From Verrucomicrobiota bacterium (lineage in GTDB: Bacteria > Verrucomicrobiota > Verrucomicrobiia > Limisphaerales > SIBE01): 45,490 bases of DNA. The stretch is taken from contig JACQWK010000649.1 in the NCBI GenBank assembly GCA_016209525.1, forward strand, positions 1 to 45,490. Reading direction: 5' to 3'. Positions 7,841-15,556 of this stretch are shown here, in pieces. A program made the position numbers and the translations under genes. Below the pieces are notes generated by a model, which was not told the DNA's origin, searched no databases, and saw only the letters and a program-made list of their open reading frames with translations. Numbering within the stretch: the first letter of the stretch is position 1; every line of letters starts with the position of its first letter.

Positions 7841-10800
7841 TCAGACCAACGCCCCTTGCGATTCACATTTCCATTCGAACGTGGAAGACTTCACCCGTTG
7901 ATAATTCGCGTCCAGTTCAGCCTGGAGGAGAATCAATGCGGTGAGACGGCGGGCGATTTGGGTCATTTCGCGCGCTTCATCCGGGGTCAATGCGCGCCCC
8001 AGAAGCTTCTCCTCTCGATACGATAGCCACTTCTTGAGGACCTGATAGCCGCCCAGAGTGTAGTCCCACACGGCTTGCGGCACGGCCTCCCAACAAGTGG
8101 AATCATTAAGCCAAACATCGAGTCCATCGCTTCCGTGAGGAGAAAGCCTGCCTTTGGACGGCATGACGATGCCGCCTTTGCCGGCAATGCCCCAGCCCGC
8201 CGTGACCTTCAAATCTGAGCCGTGCAGCTTCGCGACGCGGCGCAATTCTTCGCGGACATTGCCGGTGGTCACGCCGGACACGGGGTTTTCCGGATCGAGC
8301 AAGGCGGCGACCTGTCGGCCCATTTCAGCGCTGGCTTTGAGCACTTCGCGCTTCTTTGGCAATGGGACGCGGGGCCAGTCCTGACGCAGCGCGCCGGCGT
8401 TTTCCAAGCGATAGCCGGGGGCATGCAGCGTGGCGACGATGTGGAAGAACAAGGCTTCGGGCGCGGTACCCAGCTTCGCAAGGTAGCCGGAGGCGAGGGG
8501 TGAAAGGTTTGGCCGCGGCTCGCAGTCGCTGCCTGTGCCGCCGCCGTTCATTTCGTGAGGCGAGAAGAGCTCGGGGGTTTCACGTAGTGCACTTGGCTCG
8601 CGTCGCGCTGGATCGTCGCGGAGGTAAAGTGGAATTCCGCGGGCGCCGCTATCCATGAAATTAAGGTCGGTTAGTAACCGCGTAATAATCGGAGGTTCGA
8701 TCCGGTTCTTCCGCGTCCGCCCCGTAGTAAACAGCCAGATATTGCGGGCGAACACTTGCTCCACGTAATCGCTGCGCCTTTCGTCCAACAGCTTGGTCGC
8801 CGGCTGCCAATAGAGCCAGCGATGGTCGAACGGCCGGTAGGCGTAACGCAGGATGCGCCCTGAGCCGTAGCCCAGCGGCAACAACATCTCGCGAACCTTC
8901 CTGGCTTCAAAGCGTCTGGTCGTTGCCATCAGGCACGCGGCGAATTCCTTCACCTGCTCGTCGCTAACCTTCGGATCGAAGTAACGATGCATTCGCCGTT
9001 CCAGTTCTGTTTGCCGGATGCTGACGAGGGCTTCATCCCGGCTGGTCTTGACGCCGGGATACGACACCGGCAACAAGGCGGGCAGCTTCGGCCACCTGAA
9101 ATAGCCCCGGCTGACGACGCTAGGCACGAACGTTAGACCGAGCTCGGCGCGCGGCCTAAGCTTCATGTAACCTCGCCCGCTCTTCTCCAGGAGCGACTCC
9201 TCGAGGTCCGCCCGTTTGGTCTTTCCCCAGAAGTGCCGGAAGCGCAATTCCTGCGAAGCAGCCGAAGGCGCAAGTCTCTGGCTCTTCCTGCGCTCCTTCT
9301 GAGAGGGAGCTTCCTTACCTCGGTTGCGACGAACAAGCAGCGCGATCGCGGTGCCCACTTGAATGCCTTCGCGATTGAATTCGGTGCTAAAGACGCTTGG
9401 ATCTGGTTTGCCTTCGGGAGTCAGCTTGCCAGTCTTGTATTTGTCGCCATTGAGGCAGTCGATGGCAATCACATCGAAGGCCTGCAGAAAGCGTTCCCTC
9501 ATACCTGGATGGCTCAATCCGTCGAGCCACGAGTAATTAGAGATAAAGCACACGACGCCTTCGCCGGTTTTCTCCGCGATCTGCCGCTCGGCCATGCGGT
9601 AGAACCGCACGTAGAGATCGTTTAGGCCCTGGCCTTGCGGCGATGGGCAGCCCGAGGTATGAACCTCGCGATAAGCGTCGCTCAGGTCGCGCTCTTCGCT
9701 CACCGCGATGCCGGCAAACCCGCTGTACGGCGGATTACCGATAATGACGAGGATCCGCTTGTCTTGCTTGACGTGATTGGCGGCATCGCGCTCGGCTTCA
9801 AGTTCGCGCATCACGATCTGTTTTGGATCACGCGCGGGTACCCAGCCGGTGAGGGCGTTGGTGAGATAGACGGCGGCGCGTTCCTGGTCGCGCTCTTCCA
9901 GCGGCGCTCCCAGCTTTTGCAGCAGCAAGCCGAGTTGGAGGTGGGAAATGACGAACGGTGCCGGCAGCAACTCGAAGCCGAAGATTCGCTCGCGCACGGC
10001 TTTCTTCACTTCGAAGGCCGCTTGGCTTTCGCCCAGTGCCGCTTCCTCGGCGTGATATTGGTGGATTTTACGCAGCGTCTCAACCAGATAAGCACCGGTG
10101 CCACAGCACGGATCAAGCACCAGCACGCCGGGATCCGCCAGGCCGGCGGGCAGCCCGAACTGCTCGCGCAACGTCCGGTCCACGCGCGCGACCATGTAGC
10201 GGACGATTTCCTCCGGCGTGTACCAGACGCCAAAATCCTCGCGAAGTTGCGGATCGAAGGCTTCAAGGAACGGTTCGTAAAAGTACTGAACGGCGTGTTC
10301 TTCGGCGAAGCGCTCGAAGAAGGCTGGGCGGACAACACGGTGCAGCGTGGCCGCGGCCCAATCGAGCGGCTCCTCCAGATGCAGTCCGGCGACGTTCGCG
10401 GGGCTGGCCAGTTCGTGAAACAGGCGCTGGAGCACCGGGAGGCGAAGATTGAAGGCCGACGTGCGCCACTCGAAGCGATCCGTCCGCGCGGGCCTTTCCT
10501 TGTGCCACAGTACCCAGGCGGAAAACACCCCGTAGAAAAGCGTCTGCACCAGTGTCGAACGAAAGAAGTGCAAGCCGCGCTCGCTCTCGATCGTCAGGCC
10601 GAGCGCATGCTCCAGCGCGGCGCGAAGATTCTTGAGCGCGTCGAGTTCGGCGCTTTCCACGCGGCGAAGCGCGGCGCGAGCGTAGCTGGCGAGGAAGAAC
10701 GCCAAGTCCTGTGGATTTTCCAGCGGCGCGGGGGTGAGCATCACCCGCTGCAAGAAATCGATGAGCGCCGGGCCGAATTGTTCCGCCGACTTGCGCGGAT

Positions 10801-11269
10801 GCGCCGCGAGTTGCCAGAACGCGGACTCGCTTTCAGCAAAGCAGAATCGTTCGCCTCGGACGATTCGTCCGTTTTCGCCTCGCGTGAGAAGCAAGAACGA
10901 ACGGTAGTTGGTCACAAGCGCCTGGCCGTAGTGTTTGGCGTAGCCGCGCACCTGTTCGGTTTCGGCGACCGCCAACAAGTCGGCGTCCACGGCTTTCACT
11001 TCGATCACCCCGCGCGAGGGGGTGAGACCACGCAGCGGCTCGTCTTCGGGTGAGCCTTTGAGCTGGTCCGGCGTGAAGAAACCGCCATCGGGACAGCCCG
11101 CGCCGCTGTTGTTGAGCTGAATCAGACAGCGGACTTTGGGCTTGAGCGGGTGGCCGGCAGCGTTGAGAAGATTGGCCAGCGCCGGGTAGCCGGAGGTCTC
11201 TTTTGCGACTGCGCCGGATGCGCGCAGGGCGGCGAGTTCTTCAAGATAACTCTCCAACGGGCTCGTCAT
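7841..11269 (-). CDS. Single-chain nuclease/N6-adenine DNA methyltransferase, type ISP-like
   Basis: This 1142-residue enzyme has, in order: a PD-(D/E)XK-like nuclease segment (CPDGGFF at about 59-65 and GVIEVKAV at about 87-94, giving the D...ExK pattern), a helical coupler, the phrase GVWYTPEEIVRYMV (about 347-360) seen ahead of the methylase in type ISP enzymes, SAM motif I DPCCGTG (about 386-392), catalytic NPPY (about 512-515), and a long C-terminal region that should read the target sequence. Classical type ISP proteins such as LlaGI/LlaBIII are about 1570 residues because a superfamily 2 helicase lies between nuclease and methylase. No Walker A or DEAH motif is seen here, so it should cut like a type IIG enzyme if active. 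It probably serves in defence against foreign DNA. Confidence 0.88.
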   Translation of the reverse strand: MTSPLESYLEELAALRASGAVAKETSGYPALANLLNAAGHPLKPKVRCLIQLNNSGAGCPDGGFFTPDQLKGSPEDEPLRGLTPSRGVIEVKAVDADLLAVAETEQVRGYAKHYGQALVTNYRSFLLLTRGENGRIVRGERFCFAESESAFWQLAAHPRKSAEQFGPALIDFLQRVMLTPAPLENPQDLAFFLASYARAALRRVESAELDALKNLRAALEHALGLTIESERGLHFFRSTLVQTLFYGVFSAWVLWHKERPARTDRFEWRTSAFNLRLPVLQRLFHELASPANVAGLHLEEPLDWAAATLHRVVRPAFFERFAEEHAVQYFYEPFLEAFDPQLREDFGVWYTPEEIVRYMVARVDRTLREQFGLPAGLADPGVLVLDPCCGTGAYLVETLRKIHQYHAEEAALGESQAAFEVKKAVRERIFGFELLPAPFVISHLQLGLLLQKLGAPLEERDQERAAVYLTNALTGWVPARDPKQIVMRELEAERDAANHVKQDKRILVIIGNPPYSGFAGIAVSEERDLSDAYREVHTSGCPSPQGQGLNDLYVRFYRMAERQIAEKTGEGVVCFISNYSWLDGLSHPGMRERFLQAFDVIAIDCLNGDKYKTGKLTPEGKPDPSVFSTEFNREGIQVGTAIALLVRRNRGKEAPSQKERRKSQRLAPSAASQELRFRHFWGKTKRADLEESLLEKSGRGYMKLRPRAELGLTFVPSVVSRGYFRWPKLPALLPVSYPGVKTSRDEALVSIRQTELERRMHRYFDPKVSDEQVKEFAACLMATTRRFEARKVREMLLPLGYGSGRILRYAYRPFDHRWLYWQPATKLLDERRSDYVEQVFARNIWLFTTGRTRKNRIEPPIITRLLTDLNFMDSGARGIPLYLRDDPARREPSALRETPELFSPHEMNGGGTGSDCEPRPNLSPLASGYLAKLGTAPEALFFHIVATLHAPGYRLENAGALRQDWPRVPLPKKREVLKASAEMGRQVAALLDPENPVSGVTTGNVREELRRVAKLHGSDLKVTAGWGIAGKGGIVMPSKGRLSPHGSDGLDVWLNDSTCWEAVPQAVWDYTLGGYQVLKKWLSYREEKLLGRALTPDEAREMTQIARRLTALILLQAELDANYQRVKSSTFEWKCESQGALV

Positions 11270-11347
11270 GTGAACGTTCGTGGAGTGTGCTTGGTAAGAT
11301 CGGGAGCGTCAATGTGCTGGTTACATTGGAGTGAATGCCGTGCAAGT

Positions 11348-11977
11348 TCACACCTTCAATGCTTTTCCCATGTAAATGCAGCCATCGTCCCCCGAGCCGA
11401 TTCGGATCAACTCCCAGAAGCCGAGACGCGTGTAGAATCCAACCGCGGGCGTGTTGAGCGTGCTCACGCCCAGATGCGCGCCTGGAGAACCACGGCGGCG
11501 AAGTGTCGCAATTACGTGTTCGAGCATCCGCCGCCCATAACCGCGGCCCCGCGCCCGTTCCAATAGATCGATGTGCAGATGGGAAGGATAAGCGTCGTAC
11601 GGTTCTGGGCAGAAGTAATCCGGGTGATGATACCCGTGATAAACCTGCTGAACCCGGGTCCACTGGCTTGGCTCGCCTTGCGGCGCAGGAAATCGGGCGC
11701 ACAGATTGGGACGCCACTCCGACTCATAGCGTGCGTAAAAGGTTCGCGAATCCAAGGCGCCGAGGGCGTAACCACAAACGCCTTGCTCGTCTTCCAGAAT
11801 GAGACTCAGCTCCGGCTCATACGCGAGATACGGCCCGACAAAAATTCGGCCCAACGCGTCGGGATCTTCGCGGTAGTACGGTTCGCCATCCTTGCCGTGG
11901 TCGCCGGTCTTCAGGCAAACGTAGTAGGCGCCCGGTTCATCGCCAGGCCGAGCGGGGCGAATGGTGAAATCGCTCAT
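11348..11977 (-). CDS. GNAT acetyltransferase homologous to the C-terminal domain of O-GlcNAcase
   Basis: The 209-residue protein begins FTIRPARPGDE and contains LILEDEQGVCGYALGALD near 59-76, which closely parallels the opening of the acetyltransferase-like domain of human OGA as I remember it. Unlike the human domain, it keeps a textbook acetyl-CoA loop, RARGRGYGRR at about 141-150, followed by LGVSTLNTPAVGFYTRLGF, so it may bind acetyl-CoA. It lies 352 bp downstream of, and on the same strand as, the GH84 gene, separated by a palindromic element. Bacterial single-domain relatives of the OGA C-terminal domain are known. The substrate is not known; a physical partnership with the GH84 protein is inferred. 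The methyltransferase gene follows 78 bp later. Confidence 0.88.
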   Translation of the reverse strand: MSDFTIRPARPGDEPGAYYVCLKTGDHGKDGEPYYREDPDALGRIFVGPYLAYEPELSLILEDEQGVCGYALGALDSRTFYARYESEWRPNLCARFPAPQGEPSQWTRVQQVYHGYHHPDYFCPEPYDAYPSHLHIDLLERARGRGYGRRMLEHVIATLRRRGSPGAHLGVSTLNTPAVGFYTRLGFWELIRIGSGDDGCIYMGKALKV

Positions 11978-12143
11978 GGGGTAGGAATCGGTGAAGGTTC
12001 GAGTTGATGGTCAGTATGCGCCATCCCGCGGCCTAGCAGCGGCGATCGCTTTTTAGTGGTGCAGTCTGAATTTTCGAGTCAAGACCGAGCTTCGTTTGTC
12101 TGCGCACGTTGGGCGCATATCAATTGCCTGGATCTGCAGACTC

Positions 12144-12310
12144 GGATTTCATTAGCACCCGGCTTCAGCCGGGTGGTCTTGAAGGCCACGATCGGGAAAC
12201 GGTTTCCGACCGTTTTCCTCGGTGCGCGAGTCTTTCTCAAAAGCCGTTAAAAACGGCCACACGCTGCACTTTCGGTGAACACCGGGCTTAAGCCCGGTGC
12301 TAATCAAATC
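12144..12310. mobile_element. Miniature inverted-repeat element (about 167 bp) between GH84 and GNAT genes
   Basis: The ends are 34-bp inverted repeats matching at 29 positions: GGATTTCATTAGCACCCGGC on the left and, reversed, GGATTTGATTAGCACCGGGC on the right. Each end is itself a perfect 9-bp hairpin (CACCCGGCT/AGCCGGGTG; CACCGGGCT/AGCCCGGTG) and the two arms differ by a compensating pair of changes. The middle holds further short palindromes (GGAAACGGTTTCC, AGCCGTTAAAAACGGC). No ORF is present, so mobility would need an enzyme supplied elsewhere. I could not make out a target-site duplication. The remainder of 11978-12328 shows no gene. Confidence 0.7.
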
Positions 12311-12328
12311 CAGAGCTACGGCTCGAAT

Positions 12329-13696
12329 TCACGCTGTCCCGCAACGGAACGTCCCATTGGCTTGCTGGACTAACAATCGTTGCAGCCGAGCTGCCATCCC
12401 GCCACGATACGTGCCGGCCAAGTGGAAATCCGAATTGAATGAAGCGTCGCCTGAAGTCCCGGGATGTTCGGACTTGAATTCAACGTAACGCTCCAGCAAA
12501 TCGAGCTCTTCCCGGAGTTCCCAGATGCGGCGGCTCAACGCGTGGAACAATGGGCGCTGACGAAGTTCGGTCATCCGGACGCAGAACTCACGCAACCGCG
12601 CGGCTAGTCGCCGTAGAGCCGAGGCTCCGTCACCCCATTCGGCGGGATCGCGGTCGAGCAATGTCTGCGCGAGGCCGCAGAGTTCCTCGGCCTCCGGACC
12701 TTCCTCATGGGGCAAATAATAGCAGTCTCCGAAGAGGATCAAGTCCTCCAGCGTCACGGGCTGGCCGATGGTCGCGAACCGGGGCAGCCATTCTTGCAAG
12801 GCCGCCAAGTAGGCTTGGCGGGCATCCCAGTTGCCCTCGCAACGCACGAACGCAGCGAGCGTGCGGAGCGGCACGTAATTCAGCGGAAACTCGCAGTTCG
12901 GATTGCTGAGCAAGCCGCTCACGACGCCGCGCAATTCCGGCGGACGTCCGGCGTAGGGACCGCAGAAAAACCGGCGGCCATCATAATCGTTGGCGTGCAG
13001 ATTGTCCCAGATGAGCGGCTTCCGGCGGAGCACCGCCCCCAATTCTTTCGCGTGCGCCGCCGTGATCTCCCGGGAAATGATTTCGGGCCCCGTCCAAAAG
13101 ACATCGATTCCCGGCAACAACTCCCGTCCGAGCGTAGCCAGGTAATCTTCCCCGCCGAGTTTGCGTTCTGCCATCCGACCGCAATAGGCCGTTGGACAGA
13201 ACAGGAAGCGGCCATCAGGAGAACTCGCGCGAGTCCATTGGAACAGGGTATTCGCCACGTGGCATTGCGCTGAGGCCAGCGAGCCCCAACGCTTGACGTC
13301 TTCGGCATTCATGCAGTCGGGAATGTCATCGAAGAGCAATGCGAAATGCCGGCATCCCAACGACAGCATTTGTTCAAAACGCTTCGCCAAGCATTCGAGG
13401 TCGGCTTCGTTCCCGTAGTGGAGGTCCAATCCGGGGCTGAGCGCATAGATGAAGAGGATGTCCCGCTGCCGGCAAGCACGAACCAGGTCTCCAAGCGGTT
13501 CGGCTTCCGATGTGGAATAGAGCTCGCGCCAGACGGCGCGGTGTTTCAGGTCGTCCTTGGGCGCATAAAGATAAGTGTTCAAACCCCAAGCAGCCATCCA
13601 ATCGAACAACTCGAAGCGTTCGGCCTGCGACCAAGGCTGTCCGTAGAAGCCTTCGATCACTCCGGCCAGGAAGTCTCCTGTCCCGCATTGTGCCAT
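12329..13696 (-). CDS. GH84 O-GlcNAcase-like beta-N-acetylglucosaminidase (catalytic plus stalk domains)
   Basis: The 455-residue protein removes terminal beta-linked N-acetylglucosamine if it acts as its family does, by substrate-assisted catalysis. All active-site stretches of animal OGA are recognisable: GVIEGFYGQPW (12-22), YLYAPKDD (42-49), ALSPGLDL (85-92), the catalytic aspartate pair in LLFDDIPD (D123-D124), CPTAYCG (168-173) and WDNLHANDYD (230-239). Residues from about 312 (QPVTLEDLILFGDCYYLPHE) to RGGMAARLQRLL match the helical stalk of animal OGA, which in humans builds the dimer and peptide groove. No signal peptide is seen, so it is probably cytosolic. I chose ATG 13696; the TTG at 13705 overlaps the upstream gene. 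It starts five bases after the aldo/keto reductase stop. Confidence 0.93.
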   Translation of the reverse strand: MAQCGTGDFLAGVIEGFYGQPWSQAERFELFDWMAAWGLNTYLYAPKDDLKHRAVWRELYSTSEAEPLGDLVRACRQRDILFIYALSPGLDLHYGNEADLECLAKRFEQMLSLGCRHFALLFDDIPDCMNAEDVKRWGSLASAQCHVANTLFQWTRASSPDGRFLFCPTAYCGRMAERKLGGEDYLATLGRELLPGIDVFWTGPEIISREITAAHAKELGAVLRRKPLIWDNLHANDYDGRRFFCGPYAGRPPELRGVVSGLLSNPNCEFPLNYVPLRTLAAFVRCEGNWDARQAYLAALQEWLPRFATIGQPVTLEDLILFGDCYYLPHEEGPEAEELCGLAQTLLDRDPAEWGDGASALRRLAARLREFCVRMTELRQRPLFHALSRRIWELREELDLLERYVEFKSEHPGTSGDASFNSDFHLAGTYRGGMAARLQRLLVQQANGTFRCGTA

Positions 13697-13701
13697 GCTT
13701 G

Positions 13702-14661
13702 TCAACCCAGCAACTGCTCGAGGCCACGACGTTCCGCCAACGTCATGGGGGTCAATTCGCGGACAATGCGCACATTGGTCATCAGTTGCTCGATCGACGC
13801 CACGCCGATCACCGCCACGGAGATCGGCAGGCTCAGCGTGTACCGGATCAGCGACGAGGCCTCGACCTGGTGGGCCGTTTCATCGTGGTAAGGCCGGAGG
13901 ACTTTCTGCAGCGGATTCCCGGCCACCAAACAGCCGTTGCCGCCGCCCATGACTTTCATCGCGATGACGCCCATTTGCTTTCGATTTGCCAACGGAAGCA
14001 AGCCCTCCCGGTAAGCCTGCCGCCGCGACACGGGATTCAACGTGGTGAGGATCGTGTCGAACTCGTAGCGTTCGACGGCTTCAAGGAGTCTGGCGGCGCT
14101 GTCATGTCCGGTCAGCCCGATGAAACGGGTGACTTTTTGGTCGCGCAGTTTTCGCAGCGCGGTCAGCACTCCGCCGGGTTTTTCCCACGCATCGAGATCT
14201 TCATTGGCGGAGATGCCGTGGATCTGGATCAAGTCCACGCGGTCCGTGCGCAGGCGTTTCAGGCTCTGCTCAAGGCTTCGAAACGTGCCATCGTGGGTCC
14301 GGTCTCCGGTTTTGCTAGCAAGGAAAACTTCTCCGCGGCGCCGGGCCAGCACTTGCCCGTAGTTGGTTTCCGATTGGCCGTTGTTGTACGACGGGGCCGT
14401 GTCGAAGTAGGTGATGCCCAAGTCCAGGGCGGTTTCGGCCAGCGCCACCGGATCGTGCGCGGCCGAGGGCGGGAGTTGCATTCCAATAACACCTCCCAGG
14501 GCCAGCGTGCTCACCTTTATGCCGGTCTGGCCGAGCGGACGCTGAGGCAACTTCGCGCGAGCCGCGGCTGGCGGCGGCGAATTCTCCGCAGCGAAGGCGG
14601 GCAATGATCCGCTTGCCGCGCAAACGGCGGTCACTGATTTGAGGAATTTACGTCGATTCAT
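13702..14661 (-). CDS. Tat-exported aldo/keto reductase family oxidoreductase
   Basis: The N-terminus MNRRKFLKSVTAVCAASGSLPAFA is a twin-arginine signal (RRKFLK) with a cleavable hydrophobic stretch, so the protein is exported folded to the periplasm. The mature part is a complete aldo/keto reductase: LGQTGIKVSTLALGG, then DLGITYFDTAPSYNNGQSE with the catalytic Asp/Tyr, the lysine in EVFLASKTG, and the histidine in VDLIQIHG. NADPH-dependent reduction would be expected, yet periplasmic members in PVC bacteria may use other electron sources. It starts three bases after the cupin stop, with GGAG inside the cupin gene as its ribosome-binding site, and is followed five bases later by the GH84 gene. 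Substrate unknown. Confidence 0.92.
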   Translation of the reverse strand: MNRRKFLKSVTAVCAASGSLPAFAAENSPPPAAARAKLPQRPLGQTGIKVSTLALGGVIGMQLPPSAAHDPVALAETALDLGITYFDTAPSYNNGQSETNYGQVLARRRGEVFLASKTGDRTHDGTFRSLEQSLKRLRTDRVDLIQIHGISANEDLDAWEKPGGVLTALRKLRDQKVTRFIGLTGHDSAARLLEAVERYEFDTILTTLNPVSRRQAYREGLLPLANRKQMGVIAMKVMGGGNGCLVAGNPLQKVLRPYHDETAHQVEASSLIRYTLSLPISVAVIGVASIEQLMTNVRIVRELTPMTLAERRGLEQLLG

Positions 14662-14664
14662 AAG

Positions 14665-15135
14665 TCACTTCTCCGGCTGCGCCTCGAGGAAAACCGTCTG
14701 CCGATCTCCGTCCGAGAACGAGATCAGAGCCTTGAGCGGCTCGGTGCCCGTGTTCACCAGATTGTGTTTCACGCCGGCGGGAATGCGGATGGTCATCCCT
14801 GCCTTCAACTCGATGGTGCGGCCGTTGTAGCTTTGCAGCCCGCGGCCAGCCAGGACGTGAAGCACTTCCTCGCAGTTGGGGTGGAAATGCACCGGGTTCC
14901 GTTGGCCTGGGAGGATCGTCGCGATGCCGACGGTCTGTGCCGCGCCGGGAGAAAGTCTGCCGTTGCACAACCATTGGAGCGTGCCCCAAGAGTTCTTCTC
15001 CACGGGAAGTTGCGCGGTGTCGGTGACCTTGTCGGTCCAATCTGCGGGAATTGTCGTGGTCTGCATTTTTTGATCTCCGGCGGCGCCCGCGAGCCACAAG
15101 CAGAGCGCCGAAGCAATGACGGTGAATCCTTTCAT
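14665..15135 (-). CDS. Exported cupin-domain protein
   Basis: From ATG 15135 the product is 156 residues, starting with a signal peptide (MKGFTVIASALCLWLAGAAG). The conserved cupin motifs are PVHFHPNCEEVLHVLAGRG (HxH and Glu metal ligands) and PAGVKHNLVNTG (the last ligand histidine). Such single cupins bind a metal and may be sugar isomerases, oxygenases or binding proteins; the sequence does not decide. The ORF-track start at 15192 adds 19 residues without a signal sequence. It leads a tightly packed set of three genes with the aldo/keto reductase and GH84 genes. Confidence 0.85.
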   Translation of the reverse strand: MKGFTVIASALCLWLAGAAGDQKMQTTTIPADWTDKVTDTAQLPVEKNSWGTLQWLCNGRLSPGAAQTVGIATILPGQRNPVHFHPNCEEVLHVLAGRGLQSYNGRTIELKAGMTIRIPAGVKHNLVNTGTEPLKALISFSDGDRQTVFLEAQPEK

Positions 15136-15556
15136 GCGGTTTGATGTTGGTTTGCCGCAGAGTACCACTGAGTTCGGGCACGGCAACGGCAAATTCCATT
15201 GGCGCTAAGTTAGGAGGATCAGCAATTCTCTCCATGAACCCTCTCGTTCGGAGTCCGGCCTTCAGACGGCGAGGCTGACGGAGTTCCGGCGCGGCGTATT
15301 GGTCGAGCGCCCGCCGGCTCAAGCCGGGGCTCCAAACCCAAGGCCCAGGTTTATAGTCCCAATGCGCCTCCAAAGTTGGAGGTCGAAGCTGCCCATGAAC
15401 CTCGAAGCGCCGGTCTCCGATCCGGCGCGAAGCCCAGTGAACAAATAATCGCGCCGGATCGGAGACCGGCGCTCCGGATCAAGGGTGCGCATGGGCAGAA
15501 TTACCGTGGCGAGATGCCACCTTCTTGGCGCGTTTGCCAGGGCCCCGAATCAGCAA
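15136..15556. repeat. Non-coding block with inverted repeats of family D and others
   Basis: This 421-bp stretch has no credible gene. It contains CGCCGGTCTCCGATCCGGCGCG facing GCGCCGGATCGGAGACCGGCGC at 15404-15477 (family D, other copies at 23558-23633 and 25692-25767). A weaker palindromic run around 15246-15345 includes GTCCGGCCTTCAGACGG and GCCCGCCGGCTCAAGCCGG. The promoter of the cupin gene should lie here but I cannot point to it. Confidence 0.7.

Noticed and set aside
6576-7901. 441-codon plus-strand ORF
   Set aside because: Antisense to the DegT aminotransferase, which has the PLP-lysine motif.
9635-11053. 472-codon plus-strand ORF opposite the methyltransferase
   Set aside because: The other strand encodes the nuclease/methyltransferase with intact motifs; this frame shows no domain.
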